A stretch of 64,000 nt of DNA, taken from positions 124,001-188,000 of the forward strand of contig NZ_CP119790.1 in the NCBI RefSeq assembly GCF_029338275.1, read 5' to 3'. Of the stretch, positions 17,839 through 25,577 are shown in pieces; positions within the stretch are counted from its first letter, which is position 1, and each line of letters begins with the position of its first letter. Source of the stretch: Haloarcula ordinaria (GTDB lineage Archaea > Halobacteriota > Halobacteria > Halobacteriales > Haloarculaceae). Both the position numbers and the translations under genes were made by a program. Under the pieces are notes generated by a model, which worked only from the letters and a program-made list of their open reading frames with translations, had not been told where the DNA came from and ran no database searches.

Positions 17839-19128
17839 ATGGTAGGCGAACCGATCGAACAGCGCGGAGTGTCGTTCGTGGGGTTCCACGACCTCGACGG
17901 CCGACCGGCGTTCAAAATCGCACAGCAGGTCGTCGGCGACCGACGGTACCTCTATCTGGCCGACTTCTGGACCAGCGGCTGGTCGATTCTCGACGTGACC
18001 GACCCGACGGACCCGGAATTTGTCCGGCACATCGAGGGGCCGAAGAACACCTTCACGCTGCAGGTCCAGGTGGCCGACGGGTTGATGGTGACGTCGCTCG
18101 AATCGCCGCGGATTCGCGACCCCGTCAATACGACGGAGTACGGACTGCCGGACTACGACCCCGCAGACCCCTACGAGGCAGGGGCCTACGTGTGGGACGT
18201 CGAGTCTGACCCGACTGACCCGACGCTCCTCGGACAGTACGAACTCGACGGGGACGGGACCCATCGGAATTTCTACACCGGCGGGGACTACATGTACATG
18301 TGTGCCGGCCTCGACGGGTTCGAGGGGAAGTGTCTCACCGTCGTCGACATCTCGGACCCGACCAAGCCCGAGGAGGTCGCGCAGTGGTGGTGGCCAGGAC
18401 AGGCGCCACACGAGACGGCCGACGAGCGCTACTACGCCCACGGTCCCGCCTACCGTCGCGGTGACCGGCTCTATCTGAGTTACGGCAGCGTCGGGGCACT
18501 GATTCTCGACATCTCTGACGAGACCGACCCCGAGTTGCTCGGGCGGCTCGACTTCGGCGACTTCGGAAGCTGGCTCGGGACGCACTCCGCGATTCCAGTC
18601 CCGGGCCGGGACCTCATGGTCGTCAACACCGAGGCGATCAACGAGGGGACGCCGTTCGAGCGCGAGGGCGGTGAACCGGTGAACTACGTCGTCCTCGTGG
18701 ACATCTCCGAGGTCGAGGACCCGCACTTCGACGGGAAGCGTCAGGTCGGGCCGAGAATCGTCAGTTCGTTCCCGCTACCGACGCCTGAGTCGGACGCGCC
18801 CTACGACTCGTACTACGAGCGCCCCGGTCGCTTCGGACCCCACAACCAGCACCACGCCCGCGGTGAGTCGGCCCGATTGCAGACAGACGAGTACGTCGTC
18901 ATGTCCTACTTCAACGCCGGCCTCCGGCTGTTCGACATCTCGGACCCGCTCCAGCCGTCCGAGGTCGGTCACTACGTCGCAGCAAACCCCGAGTCGCGCG
19001 TCGGCACGCCGCGACCGGGGACGGGACTCGTCTCGACATTCGAGGACGTCGTGGTCGACGACCGCGGCTACATCTACTGTACGGACCCCCAGCAGGGGCT
19101 GTTCGTGCTGGAATCGGAGTACTTCTGA
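17839..19128 (+). CDS. LVIVD-repeat beta-propeller protein
   Basis: From ATG 17839 the protein has 429 residues. Repeated blades of the form 'ILDVTDPTDPEFV', 'VVDISDPTKPEEV', 'ILDISDETDPELL' and 'LFDISDPLQPSEV' are LVIVD repeats, which fold as a propeller. No signal peptide is visible, so a cytoplasmic location is likely, although relatives in other organisms can be exported. The histidine-rich segment 'GPHNQHHARGES' late in the protein resembles metal-binding sites of propeller enzymes; that reading is speculative. It follows the hydroxyacid dehydrogenase with its own promoter and nearly abuts the convergent stress-protein gene (7 bases). Confidence 0.8.
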   Translation: MVGEPIEQRGVSFVGFHDLDGRPAFKIAQQVVGDRRYLYLADFWTSGWSILDVTDPTDPEFVRHIEGPKNTFTLQVQVADGLMVTSLESPRIRDPVNTTEYGLPDYDPADPYEAGAYVWDVESDPTDPTLLGQYELDGDGTHRNFYTGGDYMYMCAGLDGFEGKCLTVVDISDPTKPEEVAQWWWPGQAPHETADERYYAHGPAYRRGDRLYLSYGSVGALILDISDETDPELLGRLDFGDFGSWLGTHSAIPVPGRDLMVVNTEAINEGTPFEREGGEPVNYVVLVDISEVEDPHFDGKRQVGPRIVSSFPLPTPESDAPYDSYYERPGRFGPHNQHHARGESARLQTDEYVVMSYFNAGLRLFDISDPLQPSEVGHYVAANPESRVGTPRPGTGLVSTFEDVVVDDRGYIYCTDPQQGLFVLESEYF

Positions 19129-19135
19129 GCGAGGC

Positions 19136-19591
19136 CTACTGGTCTCGCGTCAGGACGGTCACGGGGTTGTCGAAGTTGAGGATGACCCGCTGTGCCGTGT
19201 CGCCGAAGATGGCCTTTCCACTCGGCGAGCGCTTTCGCCCAGCCATGTAGATGTGGTCGCAGTCGTAGTCCTGCGCGGCCTGCATGATGTTCTCGAACTT
19301 GTTACCGACCTTCCCGACGGTCTCGTACTCGACGTCGATGTTCCGGAGCACCTTGTCCGCGAGGTCGTCGGCGAACTGTCGAGCGCCTTCCGAGGCCTGT
19401 GAGACGTCGTACGTACCGCCTTCCATCCCGGTGACCTCTGTCATCGCGTCCTGGTTGTCCTCGAACTCGTCGTCGGTCGTGACGTGCAACAGGACGAGCG
19501 AGCCGTCGACCCCGACCGCGTGTTCGGCCGCTTCTCGCATGATTCGGTCTACGCCATCTGCCGCATCGACTACCACCAGTGCTTTGCGCAT
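19136..19591 (-). CDS. universal stress protein (UspA family)
   Basis: The 151-residue protein has the Usp start 'KALVVVDAADGVDRIMREAAEHA' and the ATP-binding signature 'GRKRSPSGKAIFGDTAQRVI', followed by the terminal strand 'NPVTVLTRDQ'. This is the ATP-binding subgroup of a single-domain Usp. It is divergent from the FAA-hydrolase-family gene at 19687, with an A/T-rich element between them. Its role would be cytoplasmic stress adaptation; nothing in the sequence ties it to a specific stress. Confidence 0.9.
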   Translation of the reverse strand: MRKALVVVDAADGVDRIMREAAEHAVGVDGSLVLLHVTTDDEFEDNQDAMTEVTGMEGGTYDVSQASEGARQFADDLADKVLRNIDVEYETVGKVGNKFENIMQAAQDYDCDHIYMAGRKRSPSGKAIFGDTAQRVILNFDNPVTVLTRDQ

Positions 19592-19686
19592 ACAAGGACT
19601 TTCCCCGGCAACTACTAAAAAGTCCCCGGCCCGCGAGGACCGGCGCGTCCCAAAGTTTTTTACACCCGTTCGTCATCGAATCGCCT

Positions 19687-20460
19687 ATGCGAAAAGCACG
19701 ATTCATGGACCCCGCGGGTACAGTCCGAACCGGCGAGTGGGACGACGGCGAAATCACCTTCAGCGGCGAGACGTACGACGCTGACGAGGTCACTGTCCTG
19801 CCTCCCGTCGAACCGTCGAAGATCGTCTGTGTCGGCCTCAACTACTCGGACCACGCCGAAGAGACAGACTCCGACGTTCCGGACCGGCCGCTCCTGTTCC
19901 TGAAGACACCCAACACGCTCTCGCACCACAGCGCGGAGGTCACGCTTCCGCCAGAGAAGGAGCGAATCGACCACGAAGCGGAGCTCGGCGTGGTCATCGG
20001 TGAACAGTGCCGGCACGTCCAGCCCGACGACGCGATGGACGTCGTCGCCGGATTCACCTGCGTCAACGACATCTCGAACCGTGACGACCAGCGGAACGAG
20101 CAGAACTGGGTCCGAGGGAAGTCCTTCGACAACGCGGCGCCCATCGGCCCCGTGGTCGCAGACCCGGAGCACGTCGCTGACGACGCGGCCATCGAGCTCC
20201 GCGTGAACGGCGAGACCAAGCAGGAGTCGACTATCGACAACCTCATCTTCGGCATCGAGGAGCTCATCGCCGAAGTGACGTCGCTCATCACGCTCGAAGA
20301 GGGCGACGTCATCGCGACGGGGACGCCCGCCGGCGTCAGCCCTCTCTCGGACGGCGACACCGTCGAAGTCGAGATCGAGGGCATCGGCGTGCTCGAACAC
20401 GACGTCGTCGCGAGCGAGTTCGAGGGGACCGTCGAACACGACTTCATGCCGGACCAGTAA
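19687..20460 (+). CDS. fumarylacetoacetate hydrolase (FAH) family protein
   Basis: From ATG 19687 the product is 257 residues, the size of FAHD1-type members. Family signatures are seen in order: 'KIVCVGLNYSDHAEE', the metal-binding 'DHEAELGVVIGE', 'GFTCVNDISNRDDQ', 'RGKSFDNAAPIGP' and 'GDVIATGTPAGVSPLSDGD'. Members cleave or decarboxylate acyl-pyruvates, oxaloacetate or 2-oxo-hydroxy diacids with Mg. With the hydroxyacid dehydrogenase and importer upstream, a role in catabolism of an organic acid is plausible but not proven. The upstream in-frame extension to 19579 overlaps the Usp gene and its promoter and is rejected. Confidence 0.9.
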   Translation: MRKARFMDPAGTVRTGEWDDGEITFSGETYDADEVTVLPPVEPSKIVCVGLNYSDHAEETDSDVPDRPLLFLKTPNTLSHHSAEVTLPPEKERIDHEAELGVVIGEQCRHVQPDDAMDVVAGFTCVNDISNRDDQRNEQNWVRGKSFDNAAPIGPVVADPEHVADDAAIELRVNGETKQESTIDNLIFGIEELIAEVTSLITLEEGDVIATGTPAGVSPLSDGDTVEVEIEGIGVLEHDVVASEFEGTVEHDFMPDQ

Positions 20461-20579
20461 TCGGACGCGTCATCGCGACGGGTAGTCGCGGTCGGCCCGG
20501 TTCCCCTCGTTCGGGTCGACCACCGCAGCCACCACACCAATCTATACGTATGCGCGGCCGCAATCTACGAGACACGTCT

Positions 20580-21395
20580 ATGCGTCCACTCGCTTCGCTC
20601 CGACGGCCTGAATATACGGGTTCGAACCGCTGTACCCCGTGTACCGTCGTCAATCTCGTCCTCGCGGTGCTGCTGAGTGTCGCCCTCGGCGCCGTTCTCT
20701 GGACCGTGTCGTCCACCGTTGGCGCCGTGAGCGCCTCGGTAGTGTTCCTGATCGCGGTGGCGCTCATCTGGCTCCGCGGCTATCTGGTCCCCGGAACGCC
20801 GGAACTGACCAAGCGGTATATGCCGCCGTGGCTCCTCGCGTGGTTCGGCAAAGCGCCGGCTGGCGAGCACAGCGAGACCGGCGAGACCGACACCGACGTC
20901 GATATCGAAGCGCTGTTCCTCGACGCCGGGGTACTCGAGCCCTGCGAGGACATCGACGACCTCTGTCTGACCGAGCGGTTCGACCGTGCCTGGTCGACGG
21001 CGATCGACGACCTGGAGACAGACGTCGACACCGACACTGTCCTGTCGACGCTACGAATGAACGACGGGTCCGTCACGGTCGAGCGGTTCGACGAGGCGGT
21101 CGCCCTCCGGACCAACGGCTACGAGCTCGGCCGCTGGCCCTCCCAGACTGCGATGCGGGTGGACGTCGCCGCCGGTCGGGTCCTCGACGACTGGCTGCCG
21201 GCGTGGGACCGACTGTCGAGTGACGAACGCGCGGCGGTCCTCTCGGGGCTCAGGCTGTTCCTGCCTGAGTGTCCCGACGGCGGCGCCGTCGAACTCCGCA
21301 CCGAAACCGTATCGTCGTGCTGTACGAGTTACGACGTCGTCGCCGCCGTCTGTACGTCGTCCGGCGACCGGCTGTTCGAGCAACGGACGCCGTGA
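20580..21395 (+). CDS. hypothetical membrane-anchored protein
   Basis: From ATG 20580 the product is 271 residues; an ATG at 20550 sits on the TATA-like CTATACGTA and is less likely. Two adjacent helices near residues 20-70 (VVNLVLAVLLSVALGAVLW and VSASVVFLIAVALIWLRGYLVPG) form a hairpin, followed by 'PGTPELTKRYMPPWLLAWFG'. An acidic cytoplasmic domain rich in cysteine pairs (PECPDGG, VSSCCTSYDVV) ends the protein. I do not recognise a named family; it looks like a conserved haloarchaeal protein. The CNNM-type gene follows on the same strand. Confidence 0.75.
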   Translation: MRPLASLRRPEYTGSNRCTPCTVVNLVLAVLLSVALGAVLWTVSSTVGAVSASVVFLIAVALIWLRGYLVPGTPELTKRYMPPWLLAWFGKAPAGEHSETGETDTDVDIEALFLDAGVLEPCEDIDDLCLTERFDRAWSTAIDDLETDVDTDTVLSTLRMNDGSVTVERFDEAVALRTNGYELGRWPSQTAMRVDVAAGRVLDDWLPAWDRLSSDERAAVLSGLRLFLPECPDGGAVELRTETVSSCCTSYDVVAAVCTSSGDRLFEQRTP

Positions 21396-21462
21396 CGGCG
21401 GAACAGTCCAGTTCGCCCCCATGACAAACCTTATTCCGCGGCCTTCAGAACTGAGTACGTCG

Positions 21463-22839
21463 ATGGTCTTCGACCCACTAGTGTCGTTGCCGACACTCCA
21501 GTCCGTCCCAGGCATCGGTGTCGTCCCCGATAGTGCCATCCTCGTTGCCGGAGCAGTCATGATCGTTGTACTCACCCTGCTCTCGGCGTTTTTCTCCTCC
21601 TCGGAGATCGCGATGTTCTCGCTACCGGCCCACCGTACCGAGGCGCTGGTCGAAGACGGCATCCCCGGTGCGGAGACGCTCAAGGAACTGAAAGCCGACC
21701 CACACCGCTTGCTCGTGACAATCCTGGTCGGGAACAACCTGGTCAACATCGCGATGTCCTCGATTGCGACGGGATTGCTCGCGATATACTTCACGCAAGG
21801 CGAGGCGGTCGCCATCGCCACCTTCGGTATCACCGCCCTGGTGCTGTTGTTCGGCGAGAGCGCGCCGAAGAGCTACGCTGTCGAGAACACGGAGTCGTGG
21901 GCGCTGACCATCGCCCGGCCACTGAAACTCGCCGAGAAGGTACTCATTCCGCTCGTCGTGCTGTTCGACTACCTCTCCCGGCAGGTCAACCGGATTACGG
22001 GCGGTCGGTCCGCCATCGAGACCTCGTATGTCACCCGCGAGGAGATACGGGATATCATCGAGACGGGCGAACGCGAGGGCGTCCTGGACGAAGAGGAGCG
22101 CCAGATGCTCCAGCGCACCCTGCGCTTCAACGACACCATTGCCAAAGAGGTGATGACACCCCGGCTGGATATGACCGCCGTCGCGAAGGAGGACACCGTC
22201 GAGGAAGCCATAGAGACCTGCATCCACAGCGGCCACGCCAGGGTACCAGTCTACGAAGGGAGTCTGGACAACGTCATCGGCGTCGTGCACATCCGTGACC
22301 TCGTTCGCGACCTCAACTACGGTGAGGCCGTCCCCGAGGACGTGATGCTCGAGGACCTTATCCAGCCGACGCTGCACGTCCCCGAGTCGAAGAACGTCGA
22401 CGACCTGCTGACCGAGATGCGCGCCGAACGTCTGCATATGGTCATCGTCATCGACGAGTTCGGGACGACCGAAGGTCTGGTGACGATGGAAGACCTCACC
22501 GAGGAGATCGTCGGAGAGATCCTCGAAGGAGAAGAAGAAGAGCCCATCGAGTACGTCGGGGAGGACTCCGTCGTGGTCAAGGGCGAAGTCAACGTCGAAG
22601 AGGTCAACGAGGCACTCGGCCTCGAGTTGCCGGAAGGGGAGGAGTTCGAGACCATCGCGGGCTTCATTTTCAACCGCGCGGGCCGTCTCGTCGAGGCCGG
22701 CGAGGTCATCTCGTACGACGGGGTCGAGATTCGGGTCGAACAGGTCGAGAACACCCGTATCATGAAGGCCGGAGTGGTTTCGCTCGACGACGGCGAAACC
22801 GACTCCCAGGCAGCCGACACCGAGCCGGCGACAGACTAG
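21463..22839 (+). CDS. CNNM/CorC-type membrane protein with CBS domains
   Basis: From ATG 21463 (458 residues) the layout is: a DUF21 membrane domain with four helices (residues 20-190; 'LLSAFFSSSEIAMFSLPAHR' is diagnostic), two CBS motifs (about 200-330; 'VMTPRLDMTAVAKEDTVEEA' and 'VIVIDEFGTTEGLVTMEDLTEEIVGEI'), and a C-terminal CorC_HlyC domain ending near 'RVEQVENTRIMKAGVV'. These proteins are linked to Mg/Co efflux or magnesium homeostasis. The frame is open to 21220 inside the previous gene. A TATA-like CCTTATTCC near 21428 favours the chosen start. Confidence 0.9.
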   Translation: MVFDPLVSLPTLQSVPGIGVVPDSAILVAGAVMIVVLTLLSAFFSSSEIAMFSLPAHRTEALVEDGIPGAETLKELKADPHRLLVTILVGNNLVNIAMSSIATGLLAIYFTQGEAVAIATFGITALVLLFGESAPKSYAVENTESWALTIARPLKLAEKVLIPLVVLFDYLSRQVNRITGGRSAIETSYVTREEIRDIIETGEREGVLDEEERQMLQRTLRFNDTIAKEVMTPRLDMTAVAKEDTVEEAIETCIHSGHARVPVYEGSLDNVIGVVHIRDLVRDLNYGEAVPEDVMLEDLIQPTLHVPESKNVDDLLTEMRAERLHMVIVIDEFGTTEGLVTMEDLTEEIVGEILEGEEEEPIEYVGEDSVVVKGEVNVEEVNEALGLELPEGEEFETIAGFIFNRAGRLVEAGEVISYDGVEIRVEQVENTRIMKAGVVSLDDGETDSQAADTEPATD

Positions 22840-23170
22840 GAGGTGGCTCGACTGGGACGGTCGCCCGAAGCCGGAGGTTGGACTCGCGACTACTCGTGGT
22901 CGACGTTCGAGAAGAAGGTGAGTGACGGGACTGGTGCCCGCCACTCGGGCAACTGAAAGTGCACAGGCGGCAGTGTGACGAGCGCCGGGACATTCCGTAC
23001 GCTCACTGTTGCGCGACTATAGCTGGCGAGCCTGAGTCGATGGTTGAATTGCCGCCTGTACGTGTGGGTGTAAGCCACTATCATATAACGATTGTGGCGG
23101 TACCGAGCAGCTGGCCCCCGCCGTCCGACAGAAGGGTGACAAGAGTCCATCCCTAGCTGTCGTGACTAGA
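22840..23170. other. non-coding gap between CNNM-type and OsmC genes
   Basis: No convincing gene is seen here. A short minus-strand frame ending at 22890 codes for about 38 residues from a GTG with haloarchaeal codon bias (it ends SNVDHE), which could be a small gene or relic, but nothing supports expression. Confidence 0.4.
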
Positions 23171-23179
23171 CATATACGG
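23171..23179 (+). promoter_or_regulatory. TATA box of the small OsmC gene
   Basis: CATATACGG is centred about 25 bases before the ATG at 23200, predicting a leaderless transcript. Confidence 0.5.
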
Positions 23180-23199
23180 TTCCGGTCCATACCGATACT

Positions 23200-23625
23200 A
23201 TGGTCGAATATTCGGAGGATTACCACGCGAGCGCGACAGCGACCGACGACGGGGACAGCTGGGAGACCGAGTCCCGTGGGGACTTCGAGGTGGGTATCCC
23301 ACCGGAGTTCGGCGGCGACTTCGACGGCCCTGCGCCGGAGAACTACTACGCCGTCGCGCTGACGAACTGCTTCGTGGCGACGTTCAAAGTGATCGCCGGG
23401 AACTCGGACGTCGCCTTCGAGCGCCTCGAGGCCGACGGACGGCTGCAACTCCGGCCGAAGGACGGTACCACAGTCGTGGAATCGTTCCACCTCGACGTCG
23501 ACCTCTACGTGACCGACCCGGACAAGAAAGCCGAGATACTACTCGAGCGGACGCAGAACCACTGCTTCATCCTCGACTCCGTCGATTTCGACGTCGACGT
23601 CACCCCGTCTGTCGTCTCCGCGTGA
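23200..23625 (+). CDS. OsmC family protein
   Basis: This 141-residue protein is a compact OsmC domain. The first cysteine lies in 'VALTNCFVATFKVIAGNSDV' and the second in 'ERTQNHCFILDSVD', matching the paired redox cysteines of OsmC/Ohr proteins. The N-terminal strands 'DFEVGIPPEFGGDFDGPAPENYYAVAL' replace the usual GPSPxE segment. It lies just upstream of a gene that carries another OsmC domain fused to a dihydrolipoamide acyltransferase, and of the E3 gene. It may therefore share the same lipoyl-linked reductant; that is inference. Each gene appears to have its own TATA box. Confidence 0.8.
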   Translation: MVEYSEDYHASATATDDGDSWETESRGDFEVGIPPEFGGDFDGPAPENYYAVALTNCFVATFKVIAGNSDVAFERLEADGRLQLRPKDGTTVVESFHLDVDLYVTDPDKKAEILLERTQNHCFILDSVDFDVDVTPSVVSA

Positions 23626-23700
23626 GTGTCCCGCGGTGTTGAAACGAACTTAGTGCGTTTCAATTCGGTGGTCGGTAGCGGTCCGTCGCAGCCCCGAAGG

Positions 23701-23709
23701 GTTATATGC
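23701..23709 (+). promoter_or_regulatory. TATA box of the E2-OsmC gene
   Basis: GTTATATGC is centred 25 bases before the ATG at 23730. It overlaps the alternative upstream start at 23706, which supports translation from 23730. Confidence 0.55.
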
Positions 23710-23729
23710 TTTCCTCGGAACAACCGAAC

Positions 23730-25481
23730 ATGGGTTACATAGTTCGGATGCCACAGTTGGGCATGACCATGGAGGAAGGTGTCGTGGTCGAGTGGCCAGT
23801 CGGCGACGACGAGGAGTTCGCGGAGGGAGACGTCATCGCGATCGTCGAATCCGAGAAGACGACCAACGACGTCGAGGCCAGAGAGGACGGCTGTATCCTC
23901 GAGCGGTTCGTCGACCTCGACGAAGCGGTCGGCCCCGGCGACCCCATCGCGTACGTCGGTGAGCCGGGCGAGAGCGTCCCCGACGACCTCGAGGTCGAAA
24001 GCGACGAGGGCGACGGCAGCGAGGCAGCCGAAGACGAAGGGGCTGAAGAGACAACAGCCGACGACGAGACAGCAGCGTCGGCCACCACGTCGGAGGCGAC
24101 GACTGCAGCTGCTGGGTCCGTCGAAGACGCAAAAATTTCGCCGCGGGCACGTTCGTACGCACGCGAGAACGATATCGACGAAGCCCGTCTCGCCGGCCTC
24201 ACGGGGTCCGGACCGGACGGGGCTGTCATCGAGGCAGACGTCGTCGCAGCGGCGGACAGTCTCACCGGCGGCACCGCCGCGTCACAGACGGCGATACCAC
24301 AACAAGGCGCGCTATCCGGCGACGTCACGTCCGTATCGGGCCGCGACATCTACGAGGAGCGAGGCGGGGCGGGCCTTCGTCGGACCATCGCACAGCGGAT
24401 GACCGAGTCCGCGAAGAGCCCACAGGTGACGCTGAACCGACGCGTCCCGGTCGATTCACTCCTCGACATCAAAGAGCAACTCGCCGAGGACCGGGACCTG
24501 GACCTCTCGGTGACCGACTTCGTCCTCGCGGCGGTCACCGAGGCGCTGGGCGAACATCCCGAACTCAACGGCATCTACGAGGACGGCGTCCACAAACTCG
24601 CCAGGAACGTGAACGTCGGCATCGCAATCGACATCGAGGACGGGCTGGTGACGCCGGTCATCAAGGGCGCAGGCCGCCGAACGATGACGGAACTCCGAGA
24701 GGAGCGACAGCGCCTCGTCTCGCTCGCTCAGTCGGGCGAGTACACGATGGACGACCTCTCTGACGGGACGTTCACCGTCACGAACCTCGGCCACTTCGGC
24801 GTCGAATCCTTCGACCCGATTCTGAACCCGCCACAGGTCGGTATCCTGGGTGTCTGTGACATCAGCTCGCGGTACGACCCGGAGACGGAGGAGACCGTGC
24901 GGGAGATCGGCCTCTCGCTGACCTTCGACCACCGAGCGGTCGACGGGGCGGACGGCGCCCGGTTCCTGGATTCGCTGGCCGACGCGCTGGGCCATCCGCT
25001 CCGACTGGTCTCCTTCGGTCGACAGCCACAGCCCACCTCCGACGGGCCGTTCCTCGAGACAGATGCGGGCCCCGAGGGCGACCGGACCGCGACGGCGGAG
25101 TCGACTGGTGGGATGCAGGCGACCGTCCGTTCGCGACACTTCGAGTGGCGCGCGGACGAGCCCGAGGAGGCTGGCGGTGAGGACACCGCACCCTCGCCGG
25201 TCGAGCAGTTCGTCGGGAGCCTCTCCTCGTGTCTGACACTGATGATCGGCCACATGGCCGACCGACGTGGTGTGGACATCGAGGAAGTCAACGTGACCTC
25301 TCAGGCGTCTCCGCCGGAGGGACGCATCGAACGAATCGAGACCGATATCGACGTCGTCTCGGCCGAGAGCGCCGAGGACGTCGAGCGGGTCGTCCAGATG
25401 GCAGAACGCGCCTGCTACGTCAACCAGGTAATCGACGACGATATCGACAGGGATATCGAGACGACTATCAGATCTCCCTGA
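23730..25481 (+). CDS. dihydrolipoamide acyltransferase (E2) fused to a C-terminal OsmC domain
   Basis: The 583-residue product has four parts. Residues 1-78 are a lipoyl domain with the modified lysine at 43 (VESEKTTND). After an acidic linker, residues 135-172 match the peripheral-subunit-binding domain that holds E3 or E1. Residues 205-425 are the acyltransferase core with catalytic His 401 and Asp 405 (FDHRAVDG). Residues 464-583 form an OsmC domain with 'DEPEEAGGEDTAPSPVEQF' and both cysteines, Cys 501 (SLSSCLTLM) and Cys 562 (ERACYVNQV). Ohr-type peroxidases are known to take electrons from lipoylated proteins, so the fusion could bring reductant and peroxidase together. The E3 gene follows after 96 bases. 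No E1 genes are in the window. Confidence 0.9.
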   Translation: MGYIVRMPQLGMTMEEGVVVEWPVGDDEEFAEGDVIAIVESEKTTNDVEAREDGCILERFVDLDEAVGPGDPIAYVGEPGESVPDDLEVESDEGDGSEAAEDEGAEETTADDETAASATTSEATTAAAGSVEDAKISPRARSYARENDIDEARLAGLTGSGPDGAVIEADVVAAADSLTGGTAASQTAIPQQGALSGDVTSVSGRDIYEERGGAGLRRTIAQRMTESAKSPQVTLNRRVPVDSLLDIKEQLAEDRDLDLSVTDFVLAAVTEALGEHPELNGIYEDGVHKLARNVNVGIAIDIEDGLVTPVIKGAGRRTMTELREERQRLVSLAQSGEYTMDDLSDGTFTVTNLGHFGVESFDPILNPPQVGILGVCDISSRYDPETEETVREIGLSLTFDHRAVDGADGARFLDSLADALGHPLRLVSFGRQPQPTSDGPFLETDAGPEGDRTATAESTGGMQATVRSRHFEWRADEPEEAGGEDTAPSPVEQFVGSLSSCLTLMIGHMADRRGVDIEEVNVTSQASPPEGRIERIETDIDVVSAESAEDVERVVQMAERACYVNQVIDDDIDRDIETTIRSP

Positions 25482-25577
25482 CTGGCTGAGTACGGACGGT
25501 CGCCATTTCCCAGTCGTTTCGGACCGGGAGAGGGGCATACTTATCTGTCCTGACCAGGAATACCGTGCCAGACGACG

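Noticed and set aside
20615..20640. GGGTTCGAACCGC-like T-arm, possible tRNA
   Set aside because: No acceptor or anticodon stem can be formed around it, and it lies inside the coding region from 20580.
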